Source: Kiritimatiellia bacterium
Lineage (GTDB): Bacteria > Verrucomicrobiota > Kiritimatiellia > RFP12 > UBA1067
Direction of reading: 5' to 3'
Length of the DNA stretch: 46,158 bases
Assembly: GCA_017395505.1 (NCBI GenBank)
Contig: JAFPUH010000036.1
Location: forward strand, 1 to 46,158
In this document: piece by piece, positions 33,801-42,358 of the stretch
Position numbering within the stretch: the stretch's first letter is position 1
Layout of the letters: each line of letters begins with the position of its first letter
Made by a program: the position numbers and the translations under genes
Notes under the pieces: model-generated
What the model was told of the DNA's origin: nothing
The model's input: only the letters and a program-made list of their open reading frames with translations
Databases searched by the model: none

Positions 33801-36800
33801 GTTGATCGTGATCGTGTTGTTCGACGAGTAGCCCGTCAGCACGCAGAACTCCTGCGCCTGGACAGTCGCGTCGTTGACCGTGAGCGTGCCGCCGGTAGAA
33901 TTGTTGTTGAACGCGAACGCGCTGTTGCCGGTCGAGGTGTAGGTGCCGCCTTCAACCGTCACCGTGCCGCCGCTCACGAGTATCGGGGAGTACGTCGCAG
34001 TGATCGTGCCGCCGTCGACCGTCAGCTCGCCCCAGACCACGATGCCGTAGCTGGGCGAGGTGATCGTCTTGCCGTTCAGGTCGAGCGAAACCGTCTTGCC
34101 GGAGCCGACGTACATGTAGGTCGTGCTGGCGATGTCCGCGAGCAGCGTCACTTCGCCGCCAACGTCAAGCGCCTCCTGAAGCGTCTCGTACTTGGTAGAG
34201 CCGATCTGCGCGACATAGTTCGTCACTGTTTCCGTCGGGGTGTAGGTCGCCGTGTAGGTCACATCTTCCGTAGCAGCCGCAACCGTCCAGCCGTCGAACG
34301 CATAGCTCGTGACCGTCGTGCTCGTCGCCGCCTCGACAACATCGTCCGCACGCGTCGGAGCCGCCGTCGGAGCGGGTGTATCACCCTTCTTGACGCGCAG
34401 GGTTTCGAGGACCGTGCCGTCGTAGTCCGCGAAGGTGATCACATAGCCTTCCTCGACTGTGAACGTGCCATTGCCATCGTCAACTGCGATGTAGCCGGGA
34501 GCCGTGTAGTCCGTGCCCGCACCCTCGGACTTGTTGTCCTGCGGGTCAAAGCCGACGAATGTGCCGCCCTCGATCGAGAAGCCGGCATTGCCAGCCTGAT
34601 AGGCCGCATCGACGCAGTTGAACGCGAAGTCGCTGCCGTACGGGGCGGAGTACGGCGTCAGCGTGAACGTGCCGCCGGTGACCACGACGCTGCCGAGCTG
34701 CGCCTGGACAATCGTGCCGCCGCCGTGGTAGTGGCCGCCCGCAATCGTCAGCGTCGCGCCGTTGCGTACGTTGAACGCATACACGCCCGTCACCGCGCCG
34801 TCGGCGTCGGCGACCGCCTTGTCAAGGCAGTCAACGCCGCCGGTCGTGCCGGTCACCGTCGTGTCGGCATCGATGTAGATTGCGCACCAGTTCGCCGTCG
34901 GCTCAAGTGAGCCAGGCACCGAATAGGTGTACGCGCCGAAGTCAATCGTGATCGCCTTCGTCACAACAAGCCTGTCGTCCGTGCTCGTCTTGTTCGCATC
35001 AGCCGTCTCGTTCGCGACCAGCGTCACCGTGTCGCCGGCCTGGGCAGCGTCGATCGCGGCCGCGAGCGTCTCGTACGGGGTGCTGCCGATCTTCGCGACT
35101 GCAACGACGGGGGCGGAAGCCGGGGCCGTAGGAGCTGCTGCGGCAGCAGCTGTCCAGTTCACCGTTGTCGTGGTGGCGCCACCCGCGAACACATAGCCGT
35201 CATTCGCCGTGTAGGTGACTGTAACCGCATCACCAATCGTGGCGGTGTATTCGTTCGCGTTGCCGGTCGGTGTCGCGCCAGTCACAGCTGTAACCGTTGC
35301 ATTCGCCAACGCAGGAACCGTGAACGTCACCACATCCAGCTCGGTTGTGACCGTGATGGTCGTGTTACCAGTGACGGTAGCGTTATATTCGCCAGCCGTG
35401 GTGCCGACTTCCGTACCGTTCACCTGAACCGACGTAACCTTGTAGGTCTCAGCAGCCGCAACCGTAAAGGTAATCGCAGGTGAAGCCTCGCTGACAGGGC
35501 TCGTGAAGCCCGTCACTGTCGCATTCTCAGCCACAACCGTCACCGTCCAGCTGTACCAATCGCGGGCGGTGTAGGTGGTGACACCTTCCTCGGTTGTGGT
35601 CGAGGTCTTGATGCCTTCCGCGAAGTAAACATTGTCACTAAGGTCAACCGCACCAGCAATGACCTTGAGCGTCTGGTCTACGGCAACAGTCACGGAATCA
35701 TTAGGATCAGAAAGCACCGTAATCGTTGCCGTGTCGGTACCATTTCCAGCCGCCGCCCAAGCGTCAGCAAGGTTGAGATAGCCGGCAGTTCCGATCTTCG
35801 TCACAACCTTGGCATAATGCGCACCAGCCGCATCGCAGCCAATCTTGTAATCGGCATAGGCGTTGCCATTGTCGGAACCGTCAATGACATCAACATAAGC
35901 TCCATCATTAGAGAGCTGGTTGAACTGCACATACAAGTAGCCAAGAGCACTGTTGAAGCTAGAATAGTACGCTCCATTGTTATCACGCGCCACAGCCGCC
36001 GTAGTGGAGCCAGTGTCCTGAGCTGTTACTTCAATATTAGCAGTAACCGTGCCGAGATCGACGACCTTGGAGGTATCGTTGCCGAAGAAGTAGCCTTCGC
36101 CTGCCGTGTAGGTCACTATTACCGCCGTGCCCTGATCAACCGTGTAAGTGTCGGCCGCCGTACCGGTCTGCGAAACGCCACCTGTTGTATAGGCAACACT
36201 GACAGTAGCGTTGTCAACCGTCGGAACCGTCACCGTCACCGTGTTGCGGGTGACTGTCGGGGCAACTGCCTCGTCATTGCCCGTGAGAGTGAAGTTCTGA
36301 GTACCGTTGGCTGTGACACTGTAGTAGGTATCAGCCGTGTAGGTGACAACCGCCGCCGTGCCGTAGTCGAAGGTGTAAACCCTCTCACCCTCACCCGCGA
36401 CGCCTGTCTGCTCAGCGTCACCAACAGTCACCGTCGCCGTCGCATTCTCAACCTCCGGCACCGTCAGCGTGTACTGGTTGACGGTCGAGGAGAACTGCGC
36501 CGTGTAGGTGGTCGCCTCGGTGACAGCGTCGAAAGCAGGAGTCCAGCCAGTAAATGCATAGGTGTACTGCGCAGTAGCCGTCCTGGTCGGAGTTTCGCTA
36601 GTACTAGTATAGGAAGGCGTCTCGCCGTAATCGACATAGGTTACGGACTGAACACCGTCAACATCCCAAGTGATCGGCACCTGAATCTTGGTGAGACGAG
36701 TATCGTTAGAGGTAAGCTCCCAGCCAGTCGGAACATTGCCAGCCGTCGCATCGGAAACGACGATTGTGTCGCCAGCCGTGTAGTCCGCTACTGCTGCATC

Positions 36801-39800
36801 GTATGTAGCGTAGTACTTATCGCCAATGTTCGCAACTGCGTAGTAGAGGCCCGAGACATTGTTGATTGTCGCAAAAACAGCCTTGCCGGAGAACTCGTAT
36901 GTCTGGTTGCCAAATTCGACCGAGGCTGTCACGTCAACTGGATATACGGAAGCATCATTTCCATCACTATTCAGAATCTCGCCAGTGGTCTTAGTGCAAG
37001 CAACAATCACGGTATTCGCAGCAGGCATGCCAACCGTCTTCACCGCACCTATCGTCACATGGTCATTTGCACGAACGGAAAGAGTGCCATCAAAACCGTT
37101 AAGTTCCGTGAATGTGTAGTAGCTGTCGCGTCCAGATGTATTATTTCCTCGCGTAGAGAACGTCTTGTTTGCCGCCATGCCGACCTTGGCAAAGGTAGTC
37201 GCGCCGCTAGAACCGCCAAAGCCATCGTTAATCGTCACATCCTTGTCGAAATACAGCGCTGGTGCAATTGACGGAGCTGCAAGACCGGAGGAGTCAGTAT
37301 TGAAGTAACCAGATGTAACTTCGGTAGACACTTCCACCGTCGAGCCAGTTATACCATACTTGTCAGGCATCATCTTCCCACTCATATCCCAGCCGACCAC
37401 GAACGTACCGGTCCAGCCGTTGGCAACGAAGCGGGCGGCAGCCCAAGTTGTGGCGGAAGGAGCCGTCTCGACAATGATCGTGCCAGCGCCTGTCAGTGTG
37501 CCGGAGAATGCGAATCCATTCTCTACGAACACGATAGTCTTGTCGAGTGTCACAGCCTCGCTGCAATCAGTGAGGAGCGTCACAGTCGAGGGATTCTCCG
37601 CGTCGGAGCTGGCGGCAGCAATCGCACCCGCGAGCGTCGTAAACGAGGTCGGCACATCGTTGACCGGTACGCTGGCCACATACTGCGTCGCAACGGTAGA
37701 TTCATCGAGAGTGAAGGTCGTCTCGTTGTTCGCGACATTGATCGTGTACTCAGCTTGGCCGACAAGTTCCCAACCCGCAGCAGCGACATATGTCACTGTG
37801 ACGACGGTCGCATCTTCACGGACAGAACCCTCTCCGTTGACAATTTCAACGGGCGTTTCGCCGACAACAGCCGTCGCAACCGCACCAGTGACCTCGGGGA
37901 TCGTAATGGTCACATATGTGACTACGTAGATACCGTCATCCTTCGTGATAAGTCCGACATCGCTAGATTCTCCGCCGATCGTAAGCGCAGAAGCCTCGAC
38001 ATCGCCATCGCCTGTCACAGAAAGCAACTTGGCTCCCTGGGCGGTAGACGTCCCCGCCTCGCGGGCAAGCGTACCGATGGTAAGGGTGGTGTTGATATCT
38101 GAATAAATCGAGCCAGAGAAGCCCTCGGCAACCTTCGTGATGCTGGCAGCATATGGGTGGTTGTCGTACGGGTCGAGCGAGAACGTTCCCGAACCAGTGA
38201 TCTCGGCGAACGTGTAGGTCCACAAGGTCGAGAAGCCGGTGATGGTCACATTGCCATCAAGCTGGAGCGCGGGCAGAACATCCATCCTGTGATTGGTGGT
38301 ATCGGTTTCGCCGAGCCAGCCGCTAGTGATGCCCTTCAGGACAACCGTGGAGCCAGTCACACCATACTTGTTGAGGATCGTTCCATCAGCAGCAAACGAA
38401 GGCAGAACAACCGTACCGGTCCAGTCAGTGAACGTGATGGACGGGTTGTTGCGGAACGTCTTGAAGGTCAGTGTGCCGTTGCCGGTAAGCGTACCGGAGA
38501 AGATACCTGTTTCGGAGAGGGTAATAGCCTTGTTGAGGGTGATCGTCTCGCTGGAGTTGCGAAGCAATTCAACATCATATTCACCAGTAGCAGCCGCTAT
38601 TGCAGCCGCGAGAGTTCCATAAGTTGTAGTACCAATCTTGGCGACAGCCTTAGTCACCGTATTGCCACTGACATAATAATTCATGCCCTGCAACGTTGTT
38701 GCGGTTTCTGCATCTACATCGCCAGCGAGGAGCGTGAACACAACCGCTTCATCCGTGGATGCCATCAATGCGGAAAACGCCGACTCAACACTGGAGTAGT
38801 ACAGCGTCACGCCGTTCTGCGTGACACTGGCTTTGGCGGAAGCATACGGGATAAGCTTTACGCCCGTGTCCGTATACGCGGAATCAACCACCGTGCCTTG
38901 AGCGCAGGTGTAGCTGCCGAGCGGGGTCACTATCACAGACCCGCTCGCAACGCCAACCGTAGAACCGCTGGAAATCTTCAGCGCACCAGAGCCATCATTA
39001 GTGAACCCAGCGAACGAAATCTTCCCATTGAGGGTGGTTTCCTGAGTCAGCGTCATGGTGCCAGTCAGTTCAAGAGTTCCACCAGTAACGTCAACCGGCT
39101 CGGTAACCGTGATTGAGCCAGGGCCAGTCAGAGTCAGCGTCGAATCAGTCGCCAAGGGGAGCTGAAGCTGATTAGCGGTAATCGTCTCGGGCAGAGAAAT
39201 CCTCGCATCGCCTTCAGTCGTAAGAATGACCTTGGACTGGTCATTGCCGCCAGTCCAAGCTGGGCTCCAATCAAGAGTTCCGCCTGTCCAAGTCGTATCC
39301 GTATCTGCCGCCGCCGTCGCACGATAGACCACGATCGCAGGGAACTCAACGGAAAGCGCCGCAATCTGCGCTGCTGAGAGCGAATAGTCGTAAAGACGGA
39401 CGCAGTCGATACGCGCTTCCTTAAGATCATCCTCGGTCAGTCCTTCATAGGTATTACCCTTCCAGACAGCGGTAATACCCGTAGCGTTTATGCCACCATG
39501 CACGGAACCTACCTGAATGCCCCCGCCAAGCGTAAAGGCAGAATATGTCTCGTTGAGAACTTCAGAACCATCGCAATAGACCTTGACGGTAGAGTTATTT
39601 TCAACAACAAAAACATAGACATGTTGAGCAGATGTGCCATTGACGATGTCCATGTCCGCTAGCTTCGTATACGCCGAATTACCAGTTGTCTTTACGAGCT
39701 GCATCTGCGTTTCTGGATTATCTCCAGCGAGGAGGCCGATAAGGCCACCCGAACACGTTCCAAACGTGATAACCGCACCATTGGGAACATTCGGAACAGT

Positions 39801-41438
39801 GCAACGAACAACGGCCGTCCAAGTTGACGGATAGGAGATATCGCGCCAGGGATGCGTGTAGGTATAAAGCATTGAGGAGTTATAAAACGAGTTGTTTTCG
39901 TCACTTCCATTGTAATTAAGCCCAACGCTATCCACACCTGTATTATTCAAGTCGCCATTCATCTCGTAGTCACACCAGCAAGCCTTGCCGGAAACGAGAA
40001 CGGTTCCTCTATTATATGTGGCAGCGCCATTTTCAGGAGTTAGCGTAGTCACTACCGTGGTGCCGTCGGGAGCGAATACGGTGATGGACGAAATCCCGCT
40101 TGCGCCAGTAACATTGAGCAACCCCTTGCCATATTCCTCTGTGGTCATGGTAATCTTGACCGGAACAGAAGAGTTGACCGAGAAACCGGTGAAATCACGC
40201 ACAGAACCAAGGGAAGCGAGTGTCGCACCTGCGTTCACCGTCACGGTACCTGAACCACTGTTGGCAATGCTTCCCGTAACCGTACCATTGACTGTAAGCG
40301 TGCCGGAGTTGATGACATCGCCAGAAAAAGTGCCATCAACACTTACCGTACCCTTGTTAATAAGCGTTGGCGCGGTCCAAGTCTTGCCTGTCGGAATCGT
40401 AATGGCATTGCTGTTTTGGGTAACGTAAATGCAGCCCTTATAGTTCTCATAGCACTCGTTGTAGAAAACTCTATTTCCAAGCTGATCCGTGGACGAGCAG
40501 AATATTGCAAATAGTTTTGTGCTACCTGCACATGTATTAATAGCACCGGTAAAGTCGTCAGCATTGTATATCTTGAGCGCAGGCGTCCAATTATAAGTAG
40601 TTTGATTAGACACATCCAAAGTGCCATCACCGGACATTTTATGCCAGGTACTAAAGCGATTTGGATTGTTGCTACTCATAGAATTTGCGTTGACGATCCG
40701 GAAAGCATAATTGTAAGGCCCATTTACAAGCACAATTTCAGAGGTGCTTTCATTATCTGTAGACATCCAGCGACCCGCTCCTGACAAATAATACTTGCCG
40801 GCAGTGGTGACATAAAACTCGGCGCTTTGGGAATTATTGACAATACCGTTGACAATCTCGCCCTTGACCTCGAGAAGTATTGCCGTTGCTCCTGAATCAT
40901 ATCTGACATTTGAATGCCCCAAATACACACTGGTATCCATGTCAGTTGCGAATCTGAACGCAATATTGCCGGATGTCATGAAATCGCCATTTGCATCGCA
41001 CCACTTGATTGCGCTGCCCGAACCTACGACCATGAGACAATTCGAACTGGAGAAATCATACTTGTATTTGGTCGCTCCTCCATTCGTAAACGTCTCGGTT
41101 GTATCGGCAGCAGCGGAAACGCAACCAGAGAGCATCAACTTTCCCGGCATCGCATTGGCATTGGTCGCTTTACCGATGGCGACTGACGTAATTCGCAGAA
41201 CATTACCAGAGGTCAAGCCCCCGGTAGCTGGAATTGTCAGCGTTCCATTCTGATAACCGCTAGCGGCTAGAGAGCCCATGTTAGCAAAATCGCTAGCGTT
41301 GTCGTTACTGATTGTGAATTGGCTACCGGTCACCGTTACGCTCGGCACCGTCGCTGCCCACGCGCCGCCGGCGAGGCTGATAGCGATTGCCAGCGCAGCA
41401 AACCGCGCCAGTTTCAATCTTTCAATTATTGTTTTCAT
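30870..41438 (-). CDS. Giant modular surface protein
   Basis: 3522 residues. Starts at the ATG at 41438, preceded by AAGGGA, giving a standard signal peptide ending GGAWA (about residue 28). A lectin/LamG-like region lies at about 485-695. Eight copies of a short module of type IGxxxYxTLAxAIxAAxxGDTVTLL occur near residues 940, 1265, 1540, 1885, 2120, 2410, 2730 and 3030. An InlB B-repeat-like unit (FTGWTPAFDAVTEATTYTAQF) is near 1625, with others later. Two consecutive right-handed beta-helix-like blocks (about 2430-2950) are tandem duplicates. A distinct C-terminal domain (about 3315-3522) ends IPAGTGFWYINKGN. No LPXTG, autotransporter barrel or PEP-CTERM anchor is seen, so attachment is unexplained. 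Likely adhesin or surface-layer role. Heads the exported-protein operon. Confidence 0.85.
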   Translation of the reverse strand: MKTIIERLKLARFAALAIAISLAGGAWAATVPSVTVTGSQFTISNDNASDFANMGSLAASGYQNGTLTIPATGGLTSGNVLRITSVAIGKATNANAMPGKLMLSGCVSAAADTTETFTNGGATKYKYDFSSSNCLMVVGSGSAIKWCDANGDFMTSGNIAFRFATDMDTSVYLGHSNVRYDSGATAILLEVKGEIVNGIVNNSQSAEFYVTTAGKYYLSGAGRWMSTDNESTSEIVLVNGPYNYAFRIVNANSMSSNNPNRFSTWHKMSGDGTLDVSNQTTYNWTPALKIYNADDFTGAINTCAGSTKLFAIFCSSTDQLGNRVFYNECYENYKGCIYVTQNSNAITIPTGKTWTAPTLINKGTVSVDGTFSGDVINSGTLTVNGTVTGSIANSGSGTVTVNAGATLASLGSVRDFTGFSVNSSVPVKITMTTEEYGKGLLNVTGASGISSITVFAPDGTTVVTTLTPENGAATYNRGTVLVSGKACWCDYEMNGDLNNTGVDSVGLNYNGSDENNSFYNSSMLYTYTHPWRDISYPSTWTAVVRCTVPNVPNGAVITFGTCSGGLIGLLAGDNPETQMQLVKTTGNSAYTKLADMDIVNGTSAQHVYVFVVENNSTVKVYCDGSEVLNETYSAFTLGGGIQVGSVHGGINATGITAVWKGNTYEGLTEDDLKEARIDCVRLYDYSLSAAQIAALSVEFPAIVVYRATAAADTDTTWTGGTLDWSPAWTGGNDQSKVILTTEGDARISLPETITANQLQLPLATDSTLTLTGPGSITVTEPVDVTGGTLELTGTMTLTQETTLNGKISFAGFTNDGSGALKISSGSTVGVASGSVIVTPLGSYTCAQGTVVDSAYTDTGVKLIPYASAKASVTQNGVTLYYSSVESAFSALMASTDEAVVFTLLAGDVDAETATTLQGMNYYVSGNTVTKAVAKIGTTTYGTLAAAIAAATGEYDVELLRNSSETITLNKAITLSETGIFSGTLTGNGTLTFKTFRNNPSITFTDWTGTVVLPSFAADGTILNKYGVTGSTVVLKGITSGWLGETDTTNHRMDVLPALQLDGNVTITGFSTLWTYTFAEITGSGTFSLDPYDNHPYAASITKVAEGFSGSIYSDINTTLTIGTLAREAGTSTAQGAKLLSVTGDGDVEASALTIGGESSDVGLITKDDGIYVVTYVTITIPEVTGAVATAVVGETPVEIVNGEGSVREDATVVTVTYVAAAGWELVGQAEYTINVANNETTFTLDESTVATQYVASVPVNDVPTSFTTLAGAIAAASSDAENPSTVTLLTDCSEAVTLDKTIVFVENGFAFSGTLTGAGTIIVETAPSATTWAAARFVANGWTGTFVVGWDMSGKMMPDKYGITGSTVEVSTEVTSGYFNTDSSGLAAPSIAPALYFDKDVTINDGFGGSSGATTFAKVGMAANKTFSTRGNNTSGRDSYYTFTELNGFDGTLSVRANDHVTIGAVKTVGMPAANTVIVACTKTTGEILNSDGNDASVYPVDVTASVEFGNQTYEFSGKAVFATINNVSGLYYAVANIGDKYYATYDAAVADYTAGDTIVVSDATAGNVPTGWELTSNDTRLTKIQVPITWDVDGVQSVTYVDYGETPSYTSTSETPTRTATAQYTYAFTGWTPAFDAVTEATTYTAQFSSTVNQYTLTVPEVENATATVTVGDAEQTGVAGEGERVYTFDYGTAAVVTYTADTYYSVTANGTQNFTLTGNDEAVAPTVTRNTVTVTVPTVDNATVSVAYTTGGVSQTGTAADTYTVDQGTAVIVTYTAGEGYFFGNDTSKVVDLGTVTANIEVTAQDTGSTTAAVARDNNGAYYSSFNSALGYLYVQFNQLSNDGAYVDVIDGSDNGNAYADYKIGCDAAGAHYAKVVTKIGTAGYLNLADAWAAAGNGTDTATITVLSDPNDSVTVAVDQTLKVIAGAVDLSDNVYFAEGIKTSTTTEEGVTTYTARDWYSWTVTVVAENATVTGFTSPVSEASPAITFTVAAAETYKVTSVQVNGTEVGTTAGEYNATVTGNTTITVTTELDVVTFTVPALANATVTAVTGATPTGNANEYTATIGDAVTVTYTANDGYVFAGGATTTTVNWTAAAAAAPTAPASAPVVAVAKIGSTPYETLAAAIDAAQAGDTVTLVANETADANKTSTDDRLVVTKAITIDFGAYTYSVPGSLEPTANWCAIYIDADTTVTGTTGGVDCLDKAVADADGAVTGVYAFNVRNGATLTIAGGHYHGGGTIVQAQLGSVVVTGGTFTLTPYSAPYGSDFAFNCVDAAYQAGNAGFSIEGGTFVGFDPQDNKSEGAGTDYTAPGYIAVDDGNGTFTVEEGYVITFADYDGTVLETLRVKKGDTPAPTAAPTRADDVVEAATSTTVTSYAFDGWTVAAATEDVTYTATYTPTETVTNYVAQIGSTKYETLQEALDVGGEVTLLADIASTTYMYVGSGKTVSLDLNGKTITSPSYGIVVWGELTVDGGTITATYSPILVSGGTVTVEGGTYTSTGNSAFAFNNNSTGGTLTVNDATVQAQEFCVLTGYSSNNTITINGGEFTSIDNAVIGDNGTSGYSGNTFNITDGTFNGGITSAGYVACGIYVANNDTVNVSGGEFNITGGCGILARAGVVNVTGGTFTTTGSVTGKVGDSRVVVPCAAIVYDSAANYPGYDEATTGISLDNVTLSSEVTPVQVVKDEGDAVTVTATSDSIVVPADYKWVETETGYSLVEKVYVAEVNGQGYEALAEAIGAAEAGDTVTLLAGVTGPATIPAGKEITLDLNGKTISGGYYGIVNNGTLTVTGSGTVSGTYGVRAMSGSTTTIKSGTFNAQECAVATFKDCTGATINIDGGTFTTVDNSVLSGNGSANSGNNVWTINGGTFNGGITSAGYVACGIYAPNNDTWTVNGGTFNITGGVGILARAGVVTVKEGVTITTTGSAIGKVGDSNVVVPCAAIVYDSRAGYSGKTDESQVSVAGGTFTSAAGVDAVQFVNAASDTNQRLAVSGGTFSTAVAEEFCATGYICHDNGDGTYTVKVSSYVALIGEEGYETLAEAVEAADDGDTIQLLANVTLDAQIAVTKTLTLDMGGNTIKNVDDIWDTASSSWSLVSVQGGNLTITGNGKFDPKQYDCYALDVRDGGSLTIVNGTFIGNISAVYVYEGSVNVQGGSFDLYQTDNTKGYAFLINMLDSAYRSGTASAKITGGVFHNWDPQANTAESTDATTDFTPNGYIGQPADEEGWMKVVEGATVTWQAADGTVLATERLTKGTTPSRVAPGRDGWTFQKWTPAIEVVTNDVTYKAFYSYNDGVAVVTPTLPPAATEVTTIVTVPGAMKASALIVTEGRPTTESLVLKAFDKNTSRFYSWAFDATTDGWIAAATAVLDANGNQVNTTVPEAAIYQLTAGQGVWVTYDPTVELILSGAYTEEEETSALDTVDHGYNMVAPVPKAVEAEVVITDVVKVPEYEAETPAADKDIIVVPTAAAPTRVEVREGGWKTYKVWIDENGEMQSAWVDATIPAGTGFWYINKGNTKSIQK

Positions 41439-41662
41439 GTCATTTTCCCTTCTCTTGTTAATTTTAAATGGTGGTATGAACACTTGAGACTCCTTTATCA
41501 GCTAAATGATTGTGAAGACGTTACCCACATCTTCTAAGGTACATGCAAGGATTATGCCCATCACAGCCCTCCCTTAAAAAGAGAATAGCCACACGCCCCC
41601 GCAAGGCGAAGCCTAGGGGGTGGAGTGGCGCGGACTAGACGAGTCACGCGGCTAAAGTATGT

Positions 41663-41672
41663 GGGGGGGGGG
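41663..41672. repeat. G10 homopolymer tract
   Basis: Ten consecutive G on the plus strand (C10 on the coding strand of the giant gene), 225 bases upstream of the giant-gene ATG. Tracts of this length are prone to slippage. Whether it lies within a promoter is not known. Confidence 0.9.
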
Positions 41673-41911
41673 TAAAGAAAATTCCGTTCATTTACTCAGC
41701 CCTCCTTCCTTCCGCGCGGCGGGTTGCGAGGGTGTGCGAGGAGATACGCCATGCCATGCATAGCGAACCAATGACGCTAGAACGCCTGATTTTATTGGCT
41801 TTCGTCATAGTTGTCTTATGCCCGGGAACTACTCCTCACCCAAGCTTCGAGACCATAATAGCAAAAAGGTTAGAGTAGCGCAAGAGGGTACGAGAAAAAA
41901 AATTCGGCGGT

Positions 41912-41950
41912 GCGTCAAGGGGCTCGTCGGTGGCCAAGCTGCTGCGCTCG
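41912..41950 (+). repeat. 39-base repeat, copy 1
   Basis: Identical to 45788-45826 over 39 bases, beginning GCGTCAAGGGGCTCG and ending CTGCTGCGCTCG. The two copies bracket the accessory island in the same orientation. Confidence 0.9.
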
Positions 41951-42112
41951 GTCTCGGCTGACGAAACTCTGCGGCGGCTATATCTTTAGACAAGAAGCCT
42001 TGTTGAGGTCGGTCAACCTAGACAAAGTCATTGGTTGCAGAGAAGCTCACTCATACGCTTGCAGATTTCGTCAGACCTCACTCGCGCCCACTTGGCCAAC
42101 CTCCTCACTAGT

Positions 42113-42130
42113 GCTCGGCCTACGGCCTCG
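42113..42130 (+). repeat. 18-base direct repeat, copy 1
   Basis: GCTCGGCCTACGGCCTCG, repeated exactly at 42163-42180. The core GGCCTACGGCC can form a small hairpin. Confidence 0.85.
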
Positions 42131-42162
42131 AAATGCGACGAAATGCCGCCCCGCCTCTTAAG

Positions 42163-42180
42163 GCTCGGCCTACGGCCTCG
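42163..42180 (+). repeat. 18-base direct repeat, copy 2
   Basis: Exact copy of 42113-42130, start to start 50 bases. Confidence 0.85.
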
Positions 42181-42240
42181 GGAAACACACTTGTTGGCAT
42201 CTCGCTCGGAAACGTCTTATGTTATGAGCCACGCAAAACG

Positions 42241-42274
42241 GTTGAGCTACTTAACCCATAATCGAAAATCAGCG
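42241..42274 (+). repeat. 34-base repeat, copy 1
   Basis: Identical to 43903-43936 over 34 bases, starting GTTGAGCTACTTAACCC. It lies on the 3' side of the ORF6N gene; the second copy lies on the 3' side of the abiE genes. Confidence 0.9.
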
Positions 42275-42305
42275 GAGGGCGCTAGATCGCGACTGTAGTG
42301 AAAAT

Positions 42306-42342
42306 GGGCATCAATGGGGTCGTACCCCATGGACGACCCCAT
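42306..42342 (+). repeat. Nested palindrome, copy 1
   Basis: ATGGGGT-cgt-ACCCCAT (42314-42330) overlapped by a 10-base inverted repeat ATGGGGTCGT / ACGACCCCAT (42314-42323 and 42333-42342). Starts with GGGCATCA, also present at 44190. It lies 17 bases after the ORF6N stop codon and could act as a 3' hairpin for that mRNA although no T-run follows. Confidence 0.8.
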
Positions 42343-42358
42343 GGCAAACTGCAACAAA

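Larger units (their letters stand above)
41439..42358. other. Gene-free stretch upstream of the giant gene
   Basis: 920 bases with no credible gene. It holds the giant gene leader (no confident promoter), a CG-rich bulged hairpin near 41590-41625, a run of ten G at 41663-41672, copy 1 of a 39-base repeat (41912-41950), an 18-base direct repeat (42113 and 42163), copy 1 of a 34-base repeat (42241-42274) and a palindrome (42314-42342). Short open frames here are not supported by codon use or ribosome sites. Confidence 0.7.

Noticed and set aside
32397-34910. 837-residue plus-strand open frame antisense to the giant gene
   Set aside because: Arg/Asp/Val-rich composition is what the complement of GTC/GCC-rich repeat codons gives; no ribosome site, no recognisable fold, and the minus frame has clear repeats and a signal peptide.
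35817-37271. 484-residue plus-strand open frame within the giant gene
   Set aside because: Same codon-shadow effect; no motif or start signal.
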